Part shown: piece by piece, positions 31,292 through 43,103 of the stretch
Numbering within the stretch: position 1 is the first letter of the stretch
Layout of the letters: each line of letters begins with the position of its first letter
Source: Hafnia alvei
GTDB lineage: Bacteria; Pseudomonadota; Gammaproteobacteria; Enterobacterales; Enterobacteriaceae
DNA: 64,000 nucleotides
Assembly (NCBI RefSeq): GCF_964063325.1
Contig: NZ_OZ061315.1
Span: forward strand, 806,001-870,000
Reading direction: 5' to 3'
Made by a program: the position numbers and the translations under genes
Notes under the pieces: generated by a model
The model's database searches: none
What the model was told of the DNA's origin: nothing
Seen by the model: only the letters and a program-made list of their open reading frames with translations

Positions 31292-34171
31292 TTAATATGG
31301 TATGTGTTGTGTATATACATCAGGTGCCATTTTGTTTTCTGAGATGATGAACATTTCATTCATGACACCAGTATTTGGTTGGTATTTTAAGTCCAAAACC
31401 GCACTGCCTATTGCTTTTTCTGAGTCTTTTTTAGTGAAGCGTAAAAGAATTCCAGCATTTGTTTGGGACACCTCTTCTATGAGATAATCACTATCATCAG
31501 GAATAACCCTAATGTCACTGACATTTTTTAGATAATCAGGAAAATAAATAACGAATATTGGTGGAGCCATTCCAACTATGCGCCCATAGCTTTCTTTTGT
31601 ACGCCACTGAGAATAAACGTCTGGGCATTTTAGATATTTTGCTAAGGTTGCATCAACTAGGATAGGTTTATAACGAACGTTAAAGTATTCTTGCAATGCT
31701 TCACTCGGAGAGCCCCAATACGTTAGATCTTCATCGACATTTTCGTCTGGTATTAACATCCCAAACTCTGTACGATTCACCCAGGCTTCATAAGGTGTGT
31801 GATTTCGTTCATCCGCTTCTAACCCAAGCCATATACCAACAGCAAATAATGTTATACCAATAATTATCCATCCAATCATAGGTATAAATGCTAGTACAGA
31901 AGTTAAGCTAGCCGCCTTCATAATAACACTGGAACCAACAGCTATAGTTATAGCTGACCATAAGCGAAAGTTTTTTCCATCTGTCTTGCTTTTTCCTGTT
32001 TTCATAAGATCTGTAATAAAAGTAAAGAGGATTGCCCCCCAACCGAAAATCATTCCAGCTCCTTTTGATACGAGCAATTGAGGGATTCCCTTTATATAGT
32101 ACTCTCCTGCGAAAGCAATACCATTATCTAGGTTCTTGCGTATGACTAAGTTTTTTATTGATACTAATGCTGCATTTACTGCAGCTAATTCCCCTAACCC
32201 GGCAGCCACAAAACTGCTTATGTTAATCATGGTGGGGTTTTCTTGACATGTTTTTAGAGCACTGAATAGGTAAATGCTTGCAAAAATTAGTAGTCCTGTG
32301 GATACAAAACCTACGCTGAACTGTGTGCTATATTTCCCTGCAACATAGTTTTCATTATATTTTGCATGAATCTCTGTTTCTGAGATAACTTTTAAGTCTC
32401 GCTTATAGGGGCCACGCTCTGCAGTTGTTTTCGTATTGGCTGATATCTCAAGCATATTACTCTCAGTCAATACCGTAAGATTTTTTATAGCAGGCACTGT
32501 TTCGATGACTTCACTAATAATGTTGTAGCGGCTACGAAGGGCGCCTAACAATTTGGCTGGATTATTTTCCTCAATGGCCTGTTCTACTCGCTTAGCTATG
32601 CTAATGGTTTTCCCCCAAGACTTACTTCCTTTCACCAATTTCAGTAATGTAGTCTGAATGTTTTTGGCTATAATATCCGTGCCACTAGTTGCTTGCATAA
32701 AACTGATTTTTTTAGAAATGTCCTGAATGACTAAATCAGATGCCGCCAATAATCCTCCTGCGGTGCTCGCATCTTTTTCAAAGGGTTTATAAGCGAATAG
32801 TGCCTGATTCAATGGACTGTTAACATCATTAATCCAAGTCAACAACAACCCACTACGTGGATCTTTATCCTCACGTCCGGCAAGTGGAAATCCAGCTCCG
32901 TCAATAATCATTGCTGTGGAAAGCTCTAGAGAATATGCAGACGCCTTGAAGTCGCGATCGTAGGACATGAATGAGCTGGCGATGGATAGCCGATTGTCTT
33001 CATAATATTTCGCTAACGTTTTTAGCCATGAATGATGGTCAATTGCAGCCCAATCGACCCTCTCAAGTAGTTTTTCTAATTCATACTCAATCTCTTGTTT
33101 GTCTTGCAGAAACTTTATATATAGTGGCTGATTTATTCGCTTGGCAAATCGAAAGCCAGCTTTACAATGCTGCTCTTCAGTTAGAGATATATAATGTGCA
33201 ACATCACGCATTCCATTCACCAGCGACTTATCTCCTTCAGAGGCACTTAGGCTAATCAAGGTATTAAATATCAATTCGCTGATAACGTTTTTACGGTGAA
33301 ACTCTGCGCTGGGCTCTTGCAGCTTTTTAACATCTAACTGAAGCGCTAATGGCAGCTTAGAACCATTATCTTGGGCTTTTACATCGGTTGTTTGATGTGC
33401 ATACAGTTTGGCAATAGAACCCACATCAATACCGATGCCTTCGGCATCTAACAGGGCAATAACCGCAGGGGCCTTTGGATTATATTGTTTAAAATAACCG
33501 GCCATGGCTTTTAGCGTATAGAGATCGGGTGTGTAGTTTTCACCTTGGCTCCATGTCATGTCGATCCTTTTTCCTTCAGGTTTATACTCTTCCACCCACT
33601 GTTCTAAGGCGGCCAGTGGCAGGATGTTTTTTTGTGTAGAGTATGAGCCACCACCATCGACCAACTCCGCAGGATCGACGGGCTGCATAAATCGCTGGCG
33701 TGAAGCAATGCTGTTTAATATGTCTTCGACCTTGGCCTTAGTCCAAAGATGAGGGCTATATCCCACCCAAACCTCAGTGGCATCGGCCTCAATCCAAATA
33801 TTGTGGCTTGTATTGCCGCTGGCATAGGCATCACGCGCGTTGTACTGCTCTAAGTTTTGTACTAGGATTTCCTGATATATTCCGTTGCCTTGGTGCTCAT
33901 GAATAATGAGCTTTTTGCCTTTTTTGGGGGAGGCGATATAAGTGTAAACGTAGCCCTCACGGAGCGCCCGCAGGGTATATTTTGAACAATGCAGTTCAGC
34001 AATTCCGGTAAAACCTTCTTCGAGAGAAAACCCGCACCCGCTCCAAGCATATTGCTGTGTGTCTCCTATTTTTTTAGGCACAATGCCATAGCGAATGGGA
34101 ATAAGCGGGATCCTGCCTTTGGCGCTGGTACAGGGTTTAGCTGAAATAACATTATCACTAGAATTAGCCAC
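31292..34171 (-). CDS. VasX-like T6SS effector (BTH_I2691 type), putative pore former
   Basis: A 959-residue putative anti-bacterial or anti-eukaryotic effector. The N-terminal region (about residues 10-170) has the VasX_N style pattern: RIPLIPIRYGIVP, then RALREGYVYTYI. After a long helical middle part, four or more hydrophobic helices lie between about residues 615 and 790, the arrangement expected of colicin-like pore formers. I start it at GTG 34171, which has AGGAG nine bases upstream and overlaps the DUF4123 gene by 8 bp; the longer frame to 34243 lacks a signal. The DUF4123 gene upstream would load it on VgrG, and the DUF6708 genes downstream are candidate immunity. Confidence 0.8.
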   Translation of the reverse strand: MANSSDNVISAKPCTSAKGRIPLIPIRYGIVPKKIGDTQQYAWSGCGFSLEEGFTGIAELHCSKYTLRALREGYVYTYIASPKKGKKLIIHEHQGNGIYQEILVQNLEQYNARDAYASGNTSHNIWIEADATEVWVGYSPHLWTKAKVEDILNSIASRQRFMQPVDPAELVDGGGSYSTQKNILPLAALEQWVEEYKPEGKRIDMTWSQGENYTPDLYTLKAMAGYFKQYNPKAPAVIALLDAEGIGIDVGSIAKLYAHQTTDVKAQDNGSKLPLALQLDVKKLQEPSAEFHRKNVISELIFNTLISLSASEGDKSLVNGMRDVAHYISLTEEQHCKAGFRFAKRINQPLYIKFLQDKQEIEYELEKLLERVDWAAIDHHSWLKTLAKYYEDNRLSIASSFMSYDRDFKASAYSLELSTAMIIDGAGFPLAGREDKDPRSGLLLTWINDVNSPLNQALFAYKPFEKDASTAGGLLAASDLVIQDISKKISFMQATSGTDIIAKNIQTTLLKLVKGSKSWGKTISIAKRVEQAIEENNPAKLLGALRSRYNIISEVIETVPAIKNLTVLTESNMLEISANTKTTAERGPYKRDLKVISETEIHAKYNENYVAGKYSTQFSVGFVSTGLLIFASIYLFSALKTCQENPTMINISSFVAAGLGELAAVNAALVSIKNLVIRKNLDNGIAFAGEYYIKGIPQLLVSKGAGMIFGWGAILFTFITDLMKTGKSKTDGKNFRLWSAITIAVGSSVIMKAASLTSVLAFIPMIGWIIIGITLFAVGIWLGLEADERNHTPYEAWVNRTEFGMLIPDENVDEDLTYWGSPSEALQEYFNVRYKPILVDATLAKYLKCPDVYSQWRTKESYGRIVGMAPPIFVIYFPDYLKNVSDIRVIPDDSDYLIEEVSQTNAGILLRFTKKDSEKAIGSAVLDLKYQPNTGVMNEMFIISENKMAPDVYTQHIPY

Positions 34172-35372
34172 GAAAGAGATCTCCTGAAAGTAATAACTGC
34201 GCTTCTCTGCGCACTGACAATGGCGGAAGATTATTTTGTGCAATATGCTTAGCTAAAGACATCGATGTGCCACAGCGTTGTAAAAACTGTTCGCGCACCA
34301 CGTTATCATTAAAATATTGCTCCGGTGGGTGATAGAGCTTTATCACTGCAGCGGCACCATCATAAAAATAACAGTGTTTATTTTCAGGTATAAGCAGCCA
34401 ATCACTGATTAGTTGCTGATAAAAATATTCACTAGAGTAAAATTTCAAGGGTGCATGCAACAATAATTCCAGTGCATCAAGCCGATCAATAACGGTTTGT
34501 TGCTGGTTTGCCAACACGCATGCAAAACGCTCATCGTTCATTTTTTTCATATAAGAAAAAAACACTTGAATAAAGCGCTGTACATGCTCATGTTGCTTGA
34601 TATTAAATCTTTGTAGCTGATGCTGACAGGTATTTATCAGTGATAATACACGCGGATAATATTTTTTATCGCTGCCTGAGTGAGCGAGTAAATCTTTAGC
34701 TAATGACTCATCGTTTTTTTGGTTTTTAATTAATGAAATATATTTTATTTCCCGAGTGGTAAGTCTAAGTATTGGAGTGTAACCAGTTTCGTCATGCGTT
34801 GATGAATAATGACACCAAGCCGATGAGATATGATTAGTCTGGTGGAAATAGATATTCTTTAATGGGCCGATGAGAGCATTTATTTTTTTAGTAATTAAAA
34901 CGCTAAATATGTCGCCCAAAGAATTAGGTAGCCAATTAAAACGAACGCTATGGCCATTGCTCATTAATAATGTGGATACAGACACAAGATGAGAGAGCAA
35001 TATGTCAACAGGTTGCTCGCTGCAAATAATAATACCGCCGTTAAACTTTCCCCAATGCACGATGAACTGTTCTAACGTGGTTGGATTATCCGTAACGTTG
35101 ATTAATATGGGGCCTTTTTCCCGCTCTCGATCATAACGAGTATTTTCCCAAACCCAATGGTATTGAACAAATGGATCGTTTTGTTTTATCAGTTCAATCA
35201 GTTTAGGAAATGGAGGAAAAAAATCGTTGTGCTGATGTAAACCTGCGTAGGTTAAGCGCTCAATAACACCAGGCTGGAGAAGTAAATAACGCGAGTCATG
35301 GCTTAAGCTTGAACGAAGTTCTTGCTCTCCTAGCCATATAGCCGCGCTATGCTTTTTCCTATATGGCGCCAT
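34164..35372 (-). CDS. DUF4123 adaptor/chaperone (Tap/TEC family)
   Basis: A 402-residue soluble protein. DUF4123 proteins bind a specific effector and load it on the VgrG tip, and their genes usually lie between vgrG and the effector, exactly as here. The N-terminal region (RYLLLQPGVIERLTYAGLHQ, the following LIELIKQNDPFVQYHWVWEN and SLGDIFSVLI) fits the DUF4123 fold, and an extended C-terminal helical region follows. It overlaps vgrG by one base (TAATG) and the effector by 8 bp, implying coupled translation. Confidence 0.8.
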   Translation of the reverse strand: MAPYRKKHSAAIWLGEQELRSSLSHDSRYLLLQPGVIERLTYAGLHQHNDFFPPFPKLIELIKQNDPFVQYHWVWENTRYDREREKGPILINVTDNPTTLEQFIVHWGKFNGGIIICSEQPVDILLSHLVSVSTLLMSNGHSVRFNWLPNSLGDIFSVLITKKINALIGPLKNIYFHQTNHISSAWCHYSSTHDETGYTPILRLTTREIKYISLIKNQKNDESLAKDLLAHSGSDKKYYPRVLSLINTCQHQLQRFNIKQHEHVQRFIQVFFSYMKKMNDERFACVLANQQQTVIDRLDALELLLHAPLKFYSSEYFYQQLISDWLLIPENKHCYFYDGAAAVIKLYHPPEQYFNDNVVREQFLQRCGTSMSLAKHIAQNNLPPLSVRREAQLLLSGDLFRG

Positions 35373-37465
35373 TATTTATCCCCTTTGTCACATGGACAGT
35401 CATCCAATGGACAACTACCGTCGGGCTGCATGGAGCAGAGATCGTCAAATGGTTTCCCCTCTTCGGGGGATGCTTGTGTCGCACCTGAAAACGAGGGGGC
35501 TGCGCCTGGCGTAGCGGCGACAGGGCCTTTGAGAAATATGTTTCCCTCTAGGGTTATGCCTTTGGCATCTAGCGTGATTTTCCCTGCAGGGCCGCGAAGA
35601 ACGATTTTTTCACTGGCATCGAGGGCTATTTGTGGGCTTTTTTGTTGCAGTTTCTTGCTGGCGTCATGTAGGGATTCACCCACAACACGGTGCATATGAT
35701 TGCCGCCAGTATCTATCTGATAATTAGCCGTTACCTGTTCTTTTCGATGATTCCCAATATTTGAAATGTAATCTTTACTGATTTCTATTTTTTGGTTGCG
35801 ATTAATCACAAGGTAATCATCTTGTGTAACGGTAGTGCGGCGATCGTGCCCAATACTCCAAGTCTCGTCATGGCCAGTATTGCTTTTGCGATCGTGAGTG
35901 ATACTCACTATTTCATCATTGCCGACGGATTCTGTACGATCGTGGCCGATTTGAATGGTCTCATCGTTATTGACCGATATAAGCTGATTTTTTTGGGCCC
36001 GTAGATAAACCTGTTCATTATCGGTGGCATCTTCGAAAGAAAGTTCGTTATAACCACCGCCTTTGTAGGTTTTGCTTCGCAACACCATTTTGGTTTTATT
36101 GCCGGGGAGCGCGTAAGGCGGGTGGTTTTTGCCGTTGTAAGTGCAGCCTGTTACGATGGGGCGGTCGATATCGCCATTTAAATATGAAACGATAACCTCT
36201 TGCCCGATGCGTGGGATAGCCATCACACCAAATCCATTTCCATTCCATGCCTGTGATACGCGGACCCAGCAAGAGGCTTTTTCGTCTGCTTTTCCATAAC
36301 GATCCCAGTGAAAATAAACACGGATGCAGCCATCTTCATTAACGTAAATTTCTTCGCCGGCAGGCCCTACAACCGTTGCGATTTCATCACCGTCGGCTAA
36401 AGGTTTATATCGATAGTCTGGTCGCCAATCATTGCGGCCAGGAACAAACATAAGTTGATTAGTGAGGGTAGTCCCTTCTCCATTGTCTTCTTCTTCCAAA
36501 GATTCTGGCATTTTCCCATGATGATCTACCGACACAATTTGCCAACGGTCGTTCATTGACTCAACGGGGTGTTCAGCGATTATAAAAATTCGGCCAGGCA
36601 TGAGTTTTATGCAGTTAGAGCTGGCTATCCCTAGCTGTGAATCTGATTGTAGTTGCTCAATACGGTAGCGCGTGAAGGGCTCGGCTTCAGCATCTTGTTG
36701 AAATCTTCCGTAGCTTTCGAATACGGAATGTTTTCCACCGTGTTTGGCGCTAGCTTGATGTTTTAGCGCATAGGAGGGACGGTGGTAGTTACGATCTTTT
36801 TGTGTCGTTTGTTCCGGTCGCATATGGGCGCCGAATCGCACGGAGTGGATGATATCGCCTTGAATTGCGCTCTGGGGATGAGGATTGTAGGTTAAGGTGG
36901 TGGCAACCAGCATACCCAAGTGGCTGTCGCTGTAGCATAGCCCTTTGTCATCAAACCAATATGTGATCCCTTCTTCTGCGGATAGGCGTTTAAAGAAGTC
37001 GTAGGCAGATTCTCGCTTTTGAGTTACATATTCTCGGGTTGAATGAGCATCTTGTAATTGGGTGCAATTTGACTGCACATTATTCTGCTGAAGCAGTGAA
37101 TGCAAAATATCGGGTACGGATTGTTGTTGGTATATCCGGCTATCTTGATTCAGACTCATTATCCACATTTCAGGGCGGATAGTGAGATAGTAGAACGTTC
37201 TTCTAAACCCTGAATCGCCACGTTCGGCGCTGGCCACTACGCCTGATATCGTTCGTTGTTCGGCTTCATTGACTTTAATTGTCAATGAAGCCGTTTGTAA
37301 AAGCTGTTGGTCTAAATCAATATCGTTGTGCTTGCTGACTAAGGTCAGCTTTAAAGTAAATAGCTCACTGAGTTTCTCATATAGATGAAACTCCGCTACG
37401 TCAAAGGTATCGTCTGTGAACCCGCCGACCTTGCAACTGAAAAATAATCCTGTCTTCCGTGTCAT
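35372..37465 (-). CDS. vgrG: VgrG (TssI) spike protein
   Basis: A 697-residue T6SS spike protein combining gp27-like (about residues 1-360) and gp5-like OB-fold/needle regions. Diagnostic segments include FKRLSAEEGITYWF, DGCIRVYFHWDRYGK, CWVRVSQAWNGNGFGVMAIPRIGQEV and GDIDRPIVTGCTYN. The needle is a run of repeats around IGHDRTESVGNDEIVSITHDR. A C-terminal extension ends in a Cys- and Asp-rich tail (DDCPCDKGDK) that could bind metal or cargo. It starts 9 bp after the tssF remnant. No other structural T6SS genes are in the window, so it would need apparatus encoded elsewhere. Confidence 0.95.
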   Translation of the reverse strand: MTRKTGLFFSCKVGGFTDDTFDVAEFHLYEKLSELFTLKLTLVSKHNDIDLDQQLLQTASLTIKVNEAEQRTISGVVASAERGDSGFRRTFYYLTIRPEMWIMSLNQDSRIYQQQSVPDILHSLLQQNNVQSNCTQLQDAHSTREYVTQKRESAYDFFKRLSAEEGITYWFDDKGLCYSDSHLGMLVATTLTYNPHPQSAIQGDIIHSVRFGAHMRPEQTTQKDRNYHRPSYALKHQASAKHGGKHSVFESYGRFQQDAEAEPFTRYRIEQLQSDSQLGIASSNCIKLMPGRIFIIAEHPVESMNDRWQIVSVDHHGKMPESLEEEDNGEGTTLTNQLMFVPGRNDWRPDYRYKPLADGDEIATVVGPAGEEIYVNEDGCIRVYFHWDRYGKADEKASCWVRVSQAWNGNGFGVMAIPRIGQEVIVSYLNGDIDRPIVTGCTYNGKNHPPYALPGNKTKMVLRSKTYKGGGYNELSFEDATDNEQVYLRAQKNQLISVNNDETIQIGHDRTESVGNDEIVSITHDRKSNTGHDETWSIGHDRRTTVTQDDYLVINRNQKIEISKDYISNIGNHRKEQVTANYQIDTGGNHMHRVVGESLHDASKKLQQKSPQIALDASEKIVLRGPAGKITLDAKGITLEGNIFLKGPVAATPGAAPSFSGATQASPEEGKPFDDLCSMQPDGSCPLDDCPCDKGDK

Positions 37466-38077
37466 ACTAAATCCTTACAGCATAGGGTGGTGGCCTTGAA
37501 CATGACCAATATGCCATTGCTCATTTGTTTGCTGGTTAATGACGTCCATATGGATAAAACTGTTGGTGCTTTGGCTTATTGAAAGCGCGTAGCATAGTGC
37601 GGTTGCAAACTGGTACATTTCGCCGAGGTTGGGATAGCAGACGGGGTCTAGGATTAATGTGATCGCAATACCTCGATGTGAATTGCCTTTAACTAACCAA
37701 TCTAACGGATTAGCATCAACAGATACAATTCCATCAATGCAACGCTGGATAATATTACTTTGGCTTAAATTACTGGGGTGGAAGTCAAATAGGCGCAGTA
37801 GTTCTTTCAGTGTTTCTACCTGTCGTAGTGCCAAATAGTTAAGAGATAACAGAGACAGTAATCGCCAATGCTGATGGCTGTTGGTAACACCAAAATAGCT
37901 ATTCGAGCATGGAGTGATATTTGTTACAGCCAGTTCATAAGGGATGCTTTCGCTGGTATTGATTATTTGATTGGCGCTGACCGAAGAGGCATCTGGTGAC
38001 CAACTGAGATACTGGCAAACAATCGGTGGTAGCTGAGCTTTTAATATTTCGCCATTAGCATGATAAAAGCTAATCTG

Positions 38078-39331
<1,254 letters not shown>

Positions 39332-40637
39332 ATCCGGCATTGAGGACGATCGGATATATCAGTTTCATTATGAGATAAAAATAAATAGTGATGTGGGTTT
39401 TTTATATCTGATTTAAATGTTGTGGTATGTGTTGCCAATACGGACTGGAACTGGATAAGCTCTCCCGTTTTCTGCGTATCTGGCTCCTAAATAGCTTGTA
39501 TGGATAAAATTTTATATACGTGATGATTGGTTAGACTACAAGTATGCTGATCTGGCGGGGATATTATTTTAGATGTTTGGTATTTGTCTATATTAATAAT
39601 GGGAACACAATGAGGAATAAATGCTTGTTCAATATTATCTATGGGTAATAGCTTGCTGAAGCTAAATGTAATATCAAAATATTTATCTTTATCAAAATTA
39701 ATTTCACTGTAATCTAATGATAAGTCTAACGTGACAAAATTATGAATATGAGGATGATAAAAATACTCAATTAAAGGATTTAACGGCCAGAAACGCTCAG
39801 TTCCTGATGTCTGCACTCCATTTCTTGCTGAATGCCTGAACGTTTTTATGGCTAAGTTAATTGATTTTTTTATTTTATTTATAGTTATATAGGTTTTATC
39901 TAGATAGGATGATATCCATAAATTTAACAGGGAAGCACATTCTCTTTCTGCTCCTAGGAAAAGTGATATCTCCCCACACTTCCACGTTAAATCACTACCA
40001 TGATAAACAAATGACAGCGTAATTTCGTTTCTATCTGGTTCTCTCACTAGGCTCTTTTTCTCAAGAGTGACAGGTTCTATATGCAGATCATGTATGGTGT
40101 TGAAATTTATGCGATGAGTGTCACTCCGCGTGTAAATTTGGCTAGCAGCAGGAATATCACATGAACCATATTGAGTATGAATAGTATCAATTGATTCGGA
40201 ATAAAAGCTGGCAATACTTGTTGCTGGAATCGGTCTGAGTGGCGTGGGCCAAATTTTCTCTAATAAATGATGTGTGATTTCTGGCACACCATCTTCAATT
40301 TTTTTTCTTAATCCACCAGTTAAAAAAGCGAAACCAGAGAGCAACCTCTTTACATCGGGGTCATTACTATTAGCGAGGAATGAGGCTAAATTTGAATGAT
40401 TTTTAGATACATCGATTCCACGCTGATGTAAATACTCCATTTCAGAACGGAAATAATATTCCAGTGAATTCATTTTTGGTTTATATAATCCATTATTATT
40501 AAATAATTTTAATTTAAGTGTAAGTCCTGACGGGAGTATAGAGGCGAATAGGGGGGCGAGATGTGATTGTGCTCACTAAAAACACTAGGTTAAGATTGGC
40601 TTATCTAAAACTTATGCGGGATTTTAAAATGATAAAA

Positions 40638-40650
40638 AATGATTATCATT
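40638..40650. promoter_or_regulatory. Fur-box-like palindrome
   Basis: AATGAT-T-ATCATT, the core of a Fur box, extended upstream by ATGATAAAA. It lies upstream of the broken tssF and just beyond the fdhF terminator, so it may have regulated the T6SS genes. Iron control of T6SS is known in some bacteria; the site here is inference. Confidence 0.45.
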
Positions 40651-40672
40651 CTGATAGAAGATGTATAGAAAG

Positions 40673-40705
40673 AAGCCCCGCATTGCTGAAAACCATACGG
40701 GGCTT
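40673..40705 (-). terminator. Bidirectional terminator after fdhF (Sec type)
   Basis: Eight-bp arms AAGCCCCG and CGGGGCTT around a 17-nt loop. Leftward, CTTCTTTCT follows the stem; rightward, a TTTTATAT tract follows. Confidence 0.8.
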
Positions 40706-40725
40706 TTATATTTAACGACCTACCT

Positions 40726-42870
40726 CTAACCTTCCGCCGTTTCTCGCAGACGACGTTTGATATTGTCGTATTCGCGAACTACGTACTGTTCGGCCTCATC
40801 CTGATCCTTGATGGCATCTACCGCGACGGCACAGTATTTGTACTCTGGCGTTTTGGTAATTGGGCTCAGGTTTTCGGCGACCAGCTCGTTACAGGCACCG
40901 ATCCACCATTGATACGTCATATAGACCGCACCTTTGTTTGGACGGTTGCTCACGTTGGCGCGGGTAATGACTTTACCCTGACGTGAACGAACCCAAACCA
41001 GTTCCTGATCGCGAATGCCAAAGCGTGCGGCATCTTCAGTATTGATTTGGATAAAGCCAGGTTCGTCTGCCAGAGCCGCCAGCGCTTTACAGTTACCGGT
41101 CATAGAGCGGCAGCTGTAGTGACCCACTTCACGTACGGTAGCCAATACCATTGGGAATTCGTCGCTGACTTTATCAATCGGCGGACGCCATTCGCAGGTG
41201 TAGAACTGGCCTTTGCCGTTAGGGGTGTCGAACTTGCCGCCTTCATACAGATAAGACGTTCCTGGGCTTTCGAGCGTTGGGCATGGCCATTGAATGTAGG
41301 CCAGATCGGCCATTTTTTCATAGGTCGCGCCGTAGTAGATCGGACACAGTTCGCGAAGTTCGTCCCAGATTTCCTGCGTATTGTTGTAGTGCATTGGGTA
41401 ACCCATCGCGGTGGACATCAGGCTAATGATCTCCCAGTCGCGTTTAACGTCACCCACAGGCTCTACGGCTTTGTAGAATCGCTGGAAACCGCGGTCAGCT
41501 GCGGTGTAAACACCTTCATGCTCGCCCCACGACGTTGCAGGGAACACCACGTCTGCAATGGCGGCGGTTTTGGTCATGAAGATATCCTGAACAATCAGAA
41601 TATCCAGCTTCTCAAAGGTACGACGGATCGTCGCCAGATCCGGTTCGGTCTGTAATGGATCTTCACCCATGACGTAGTGCGCTTTAATCAGACCGTGGTC
41701 GATGTTATGCGGCACTTCGCTCAGCGCGTGGCCGATATGGGCTGGCAGGGAAGGAACGCCCCACGCCTTGGCAAACTTCTCGCGGGCAGCTTCATCAGTG
41801 ACATACTGATAACCCGGATAGGTGTTTGGCAACGCACCCATATCGCAAGCACCCTGAACGTTATTTTGACCACGAACAGGACCCACACCCACGTGTGCTT
41901 TACCTAAGTTACCGGTCAGCAGCGCAAGGCTGGTAAGCGTACGGACGGTTTCGACACCCTGATAGAACTGGGTAACGCCCATGCCCCACAGAATGGTTGC
42001 CGTTGGTGCCTTGGCATACATACGTGCGGTTTCACGAATCATCTGCGCGCTGATACCGGTGGTTTCTTCAACCGATTCTGGCGTATACGGCAAGACCAGA
42101 TCGCGGAAGGTTTCAAACTCTTCGGTATGCTGTTGGATGAATTCACGGTCATGAAGGTTTTCTTCAATGATGACGTGAGCCAGCGCATTCAGCAGTGCGA
42201 TGTTAGAACCGTTTTTAAGCGGAACATGAATGTCGGCGATGCGCGCGGTTTCGATGAAACGCGGGTCGCAAACAATAATTTTAGCCCCTTTCGCTTTAGC
42301 CTTAATAATACGGCGAGCCACGATAGGGTGGGAGTCTGCGGCGTTATAACCGAAGACAAAAATGCATTGGGTATCTTCAATCTCAACGATTGAGTTACTC
42401 ATGGCGCCGTTACCGACCGATCGCTGCAGACCTGCAACCGAAGGGCCGTGTCAGACGCGCGCGCAGCAGTCGATATTGTTAGTACCGATCGTTGCGCGAG
42501 CAAATTTTTGCATCACATAGTTAGTTTCATTACCAGGACCGCGGGAAGAACCGGTGGTCATGATGGCATCTGGGCCGTATTTTTCTTTTACAGCCAGCAG
42601 GCGGGAGCTTGCGAATTCAATCGCTTCTTCCCATGAGACGTTTTCCAGCTTCCCACCGCGTTCACGGCGGATCATTGGTGACTTCAAGCGCGGGGTCAGG
42701 ATTTTAGTATCGTGGATAAAATCCCAGCCGTAATACCCTTTCAGGCACAGCTCGCCTTGGTTCGTCACGCCATTCGCACCCTCAGCGCGAATGATTCTAC
42801 CGTTATCGACCACCAGATTAATTTTGCAACCTGATGCGCAATAAGGGCAGACCGTGATGACTTTCTTCAT
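40726..42870 (-). CDS. fdhF: Formate dehydrogenase-H, selenoprotein (UGA at Sec140)
   Basis: The catalytic subunit of the FHL complex, oxidising formate and feeding electrons to HycB. The gene is read through one in-frame TGA at 42451-42453 and gives 714 residues (E. coli has 715). The residue before it is V139 in DCCARV, and HGPSVAG follows, so the UGA falls exactly at selenocysteine 140. The cluster motif is CPYCASGCK. ATG 42870 is the family start (MKKVITVCPYC), with AGGAG eight bases upstream; a longer frame to 42909 is ignored. It has its own sigma-54 promoter and FhlA-type site and lies downstream of hycI. It needs the selABC/selD machinery elsewhere in the genome. Confidence 0.96.
42413..42453 (-). 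other. SECIS element of fdhF
   Basis: Directly after the UGA, the bases CACGGCCCTTCGG are followed by TTGCAGGTCTGCA. The TGCA-GGTC-TGCA apical hairpin and the bulged T needed for SelB binding in E. coli are kept. The pairs just below the bulge differ (GCG where E. coli has CCA). Confidence 0.88.
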
Positions 42871-42973
42871 CAACATTGCTCCTATTTTATGCGGCCGGAA
42901 GGGACACAATCCGGCTCGTATACATACCGCTCAGCAAGCCGAGCGTTATTTAATGTTTATTCACCTTATTTAT

Positions 42974-42991
42974 ATGCATGTATTGTGCCAG
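42974..42991 (-). promoter_or_regulatory. Sigma-54 promoter of fdhF (Sec type)
   Basis: Minus-strand CTGGCACA-N4-ATGCAT with GG and GC 10 bp apart (CC 42988-42989, GC 42976-42977 on the plus strand), about 105 bp before the ATG. Confidence 0.87.
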
Positions 42992-43085
42992 TTTTATACC
43001 CCTTGTGGGTGATGGCTAATACGTTGAACTATAAGGGCTCAGGGGATAGAGGCGTGCTGATCGACATCATCAAAGCGGTGACGAG

Positions 43086-43103
43086 TTCGACAGTTTTGTC
43101 GAA
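43086..43103 (-). promoter_or_regulatory. Putative FhlA upstream activating site for fdhF
   Basis: Perfect palindrome TTCGACA-gttt-TGTCGAA, 97 bp upstream of the -24 GG; a half site ATCGACATC lies at about 43060. Confidence 0.78.

Noticed and set aside
42451..42909. fdhF (Sec) seen as two genes or a nonsense pseudogene
   Set aside because: The stop is a TGA at the exact selenocysteine position, followed by a SECIS-like hairpin, and the frame is intact on both sides; it is one selenoprotein gene.
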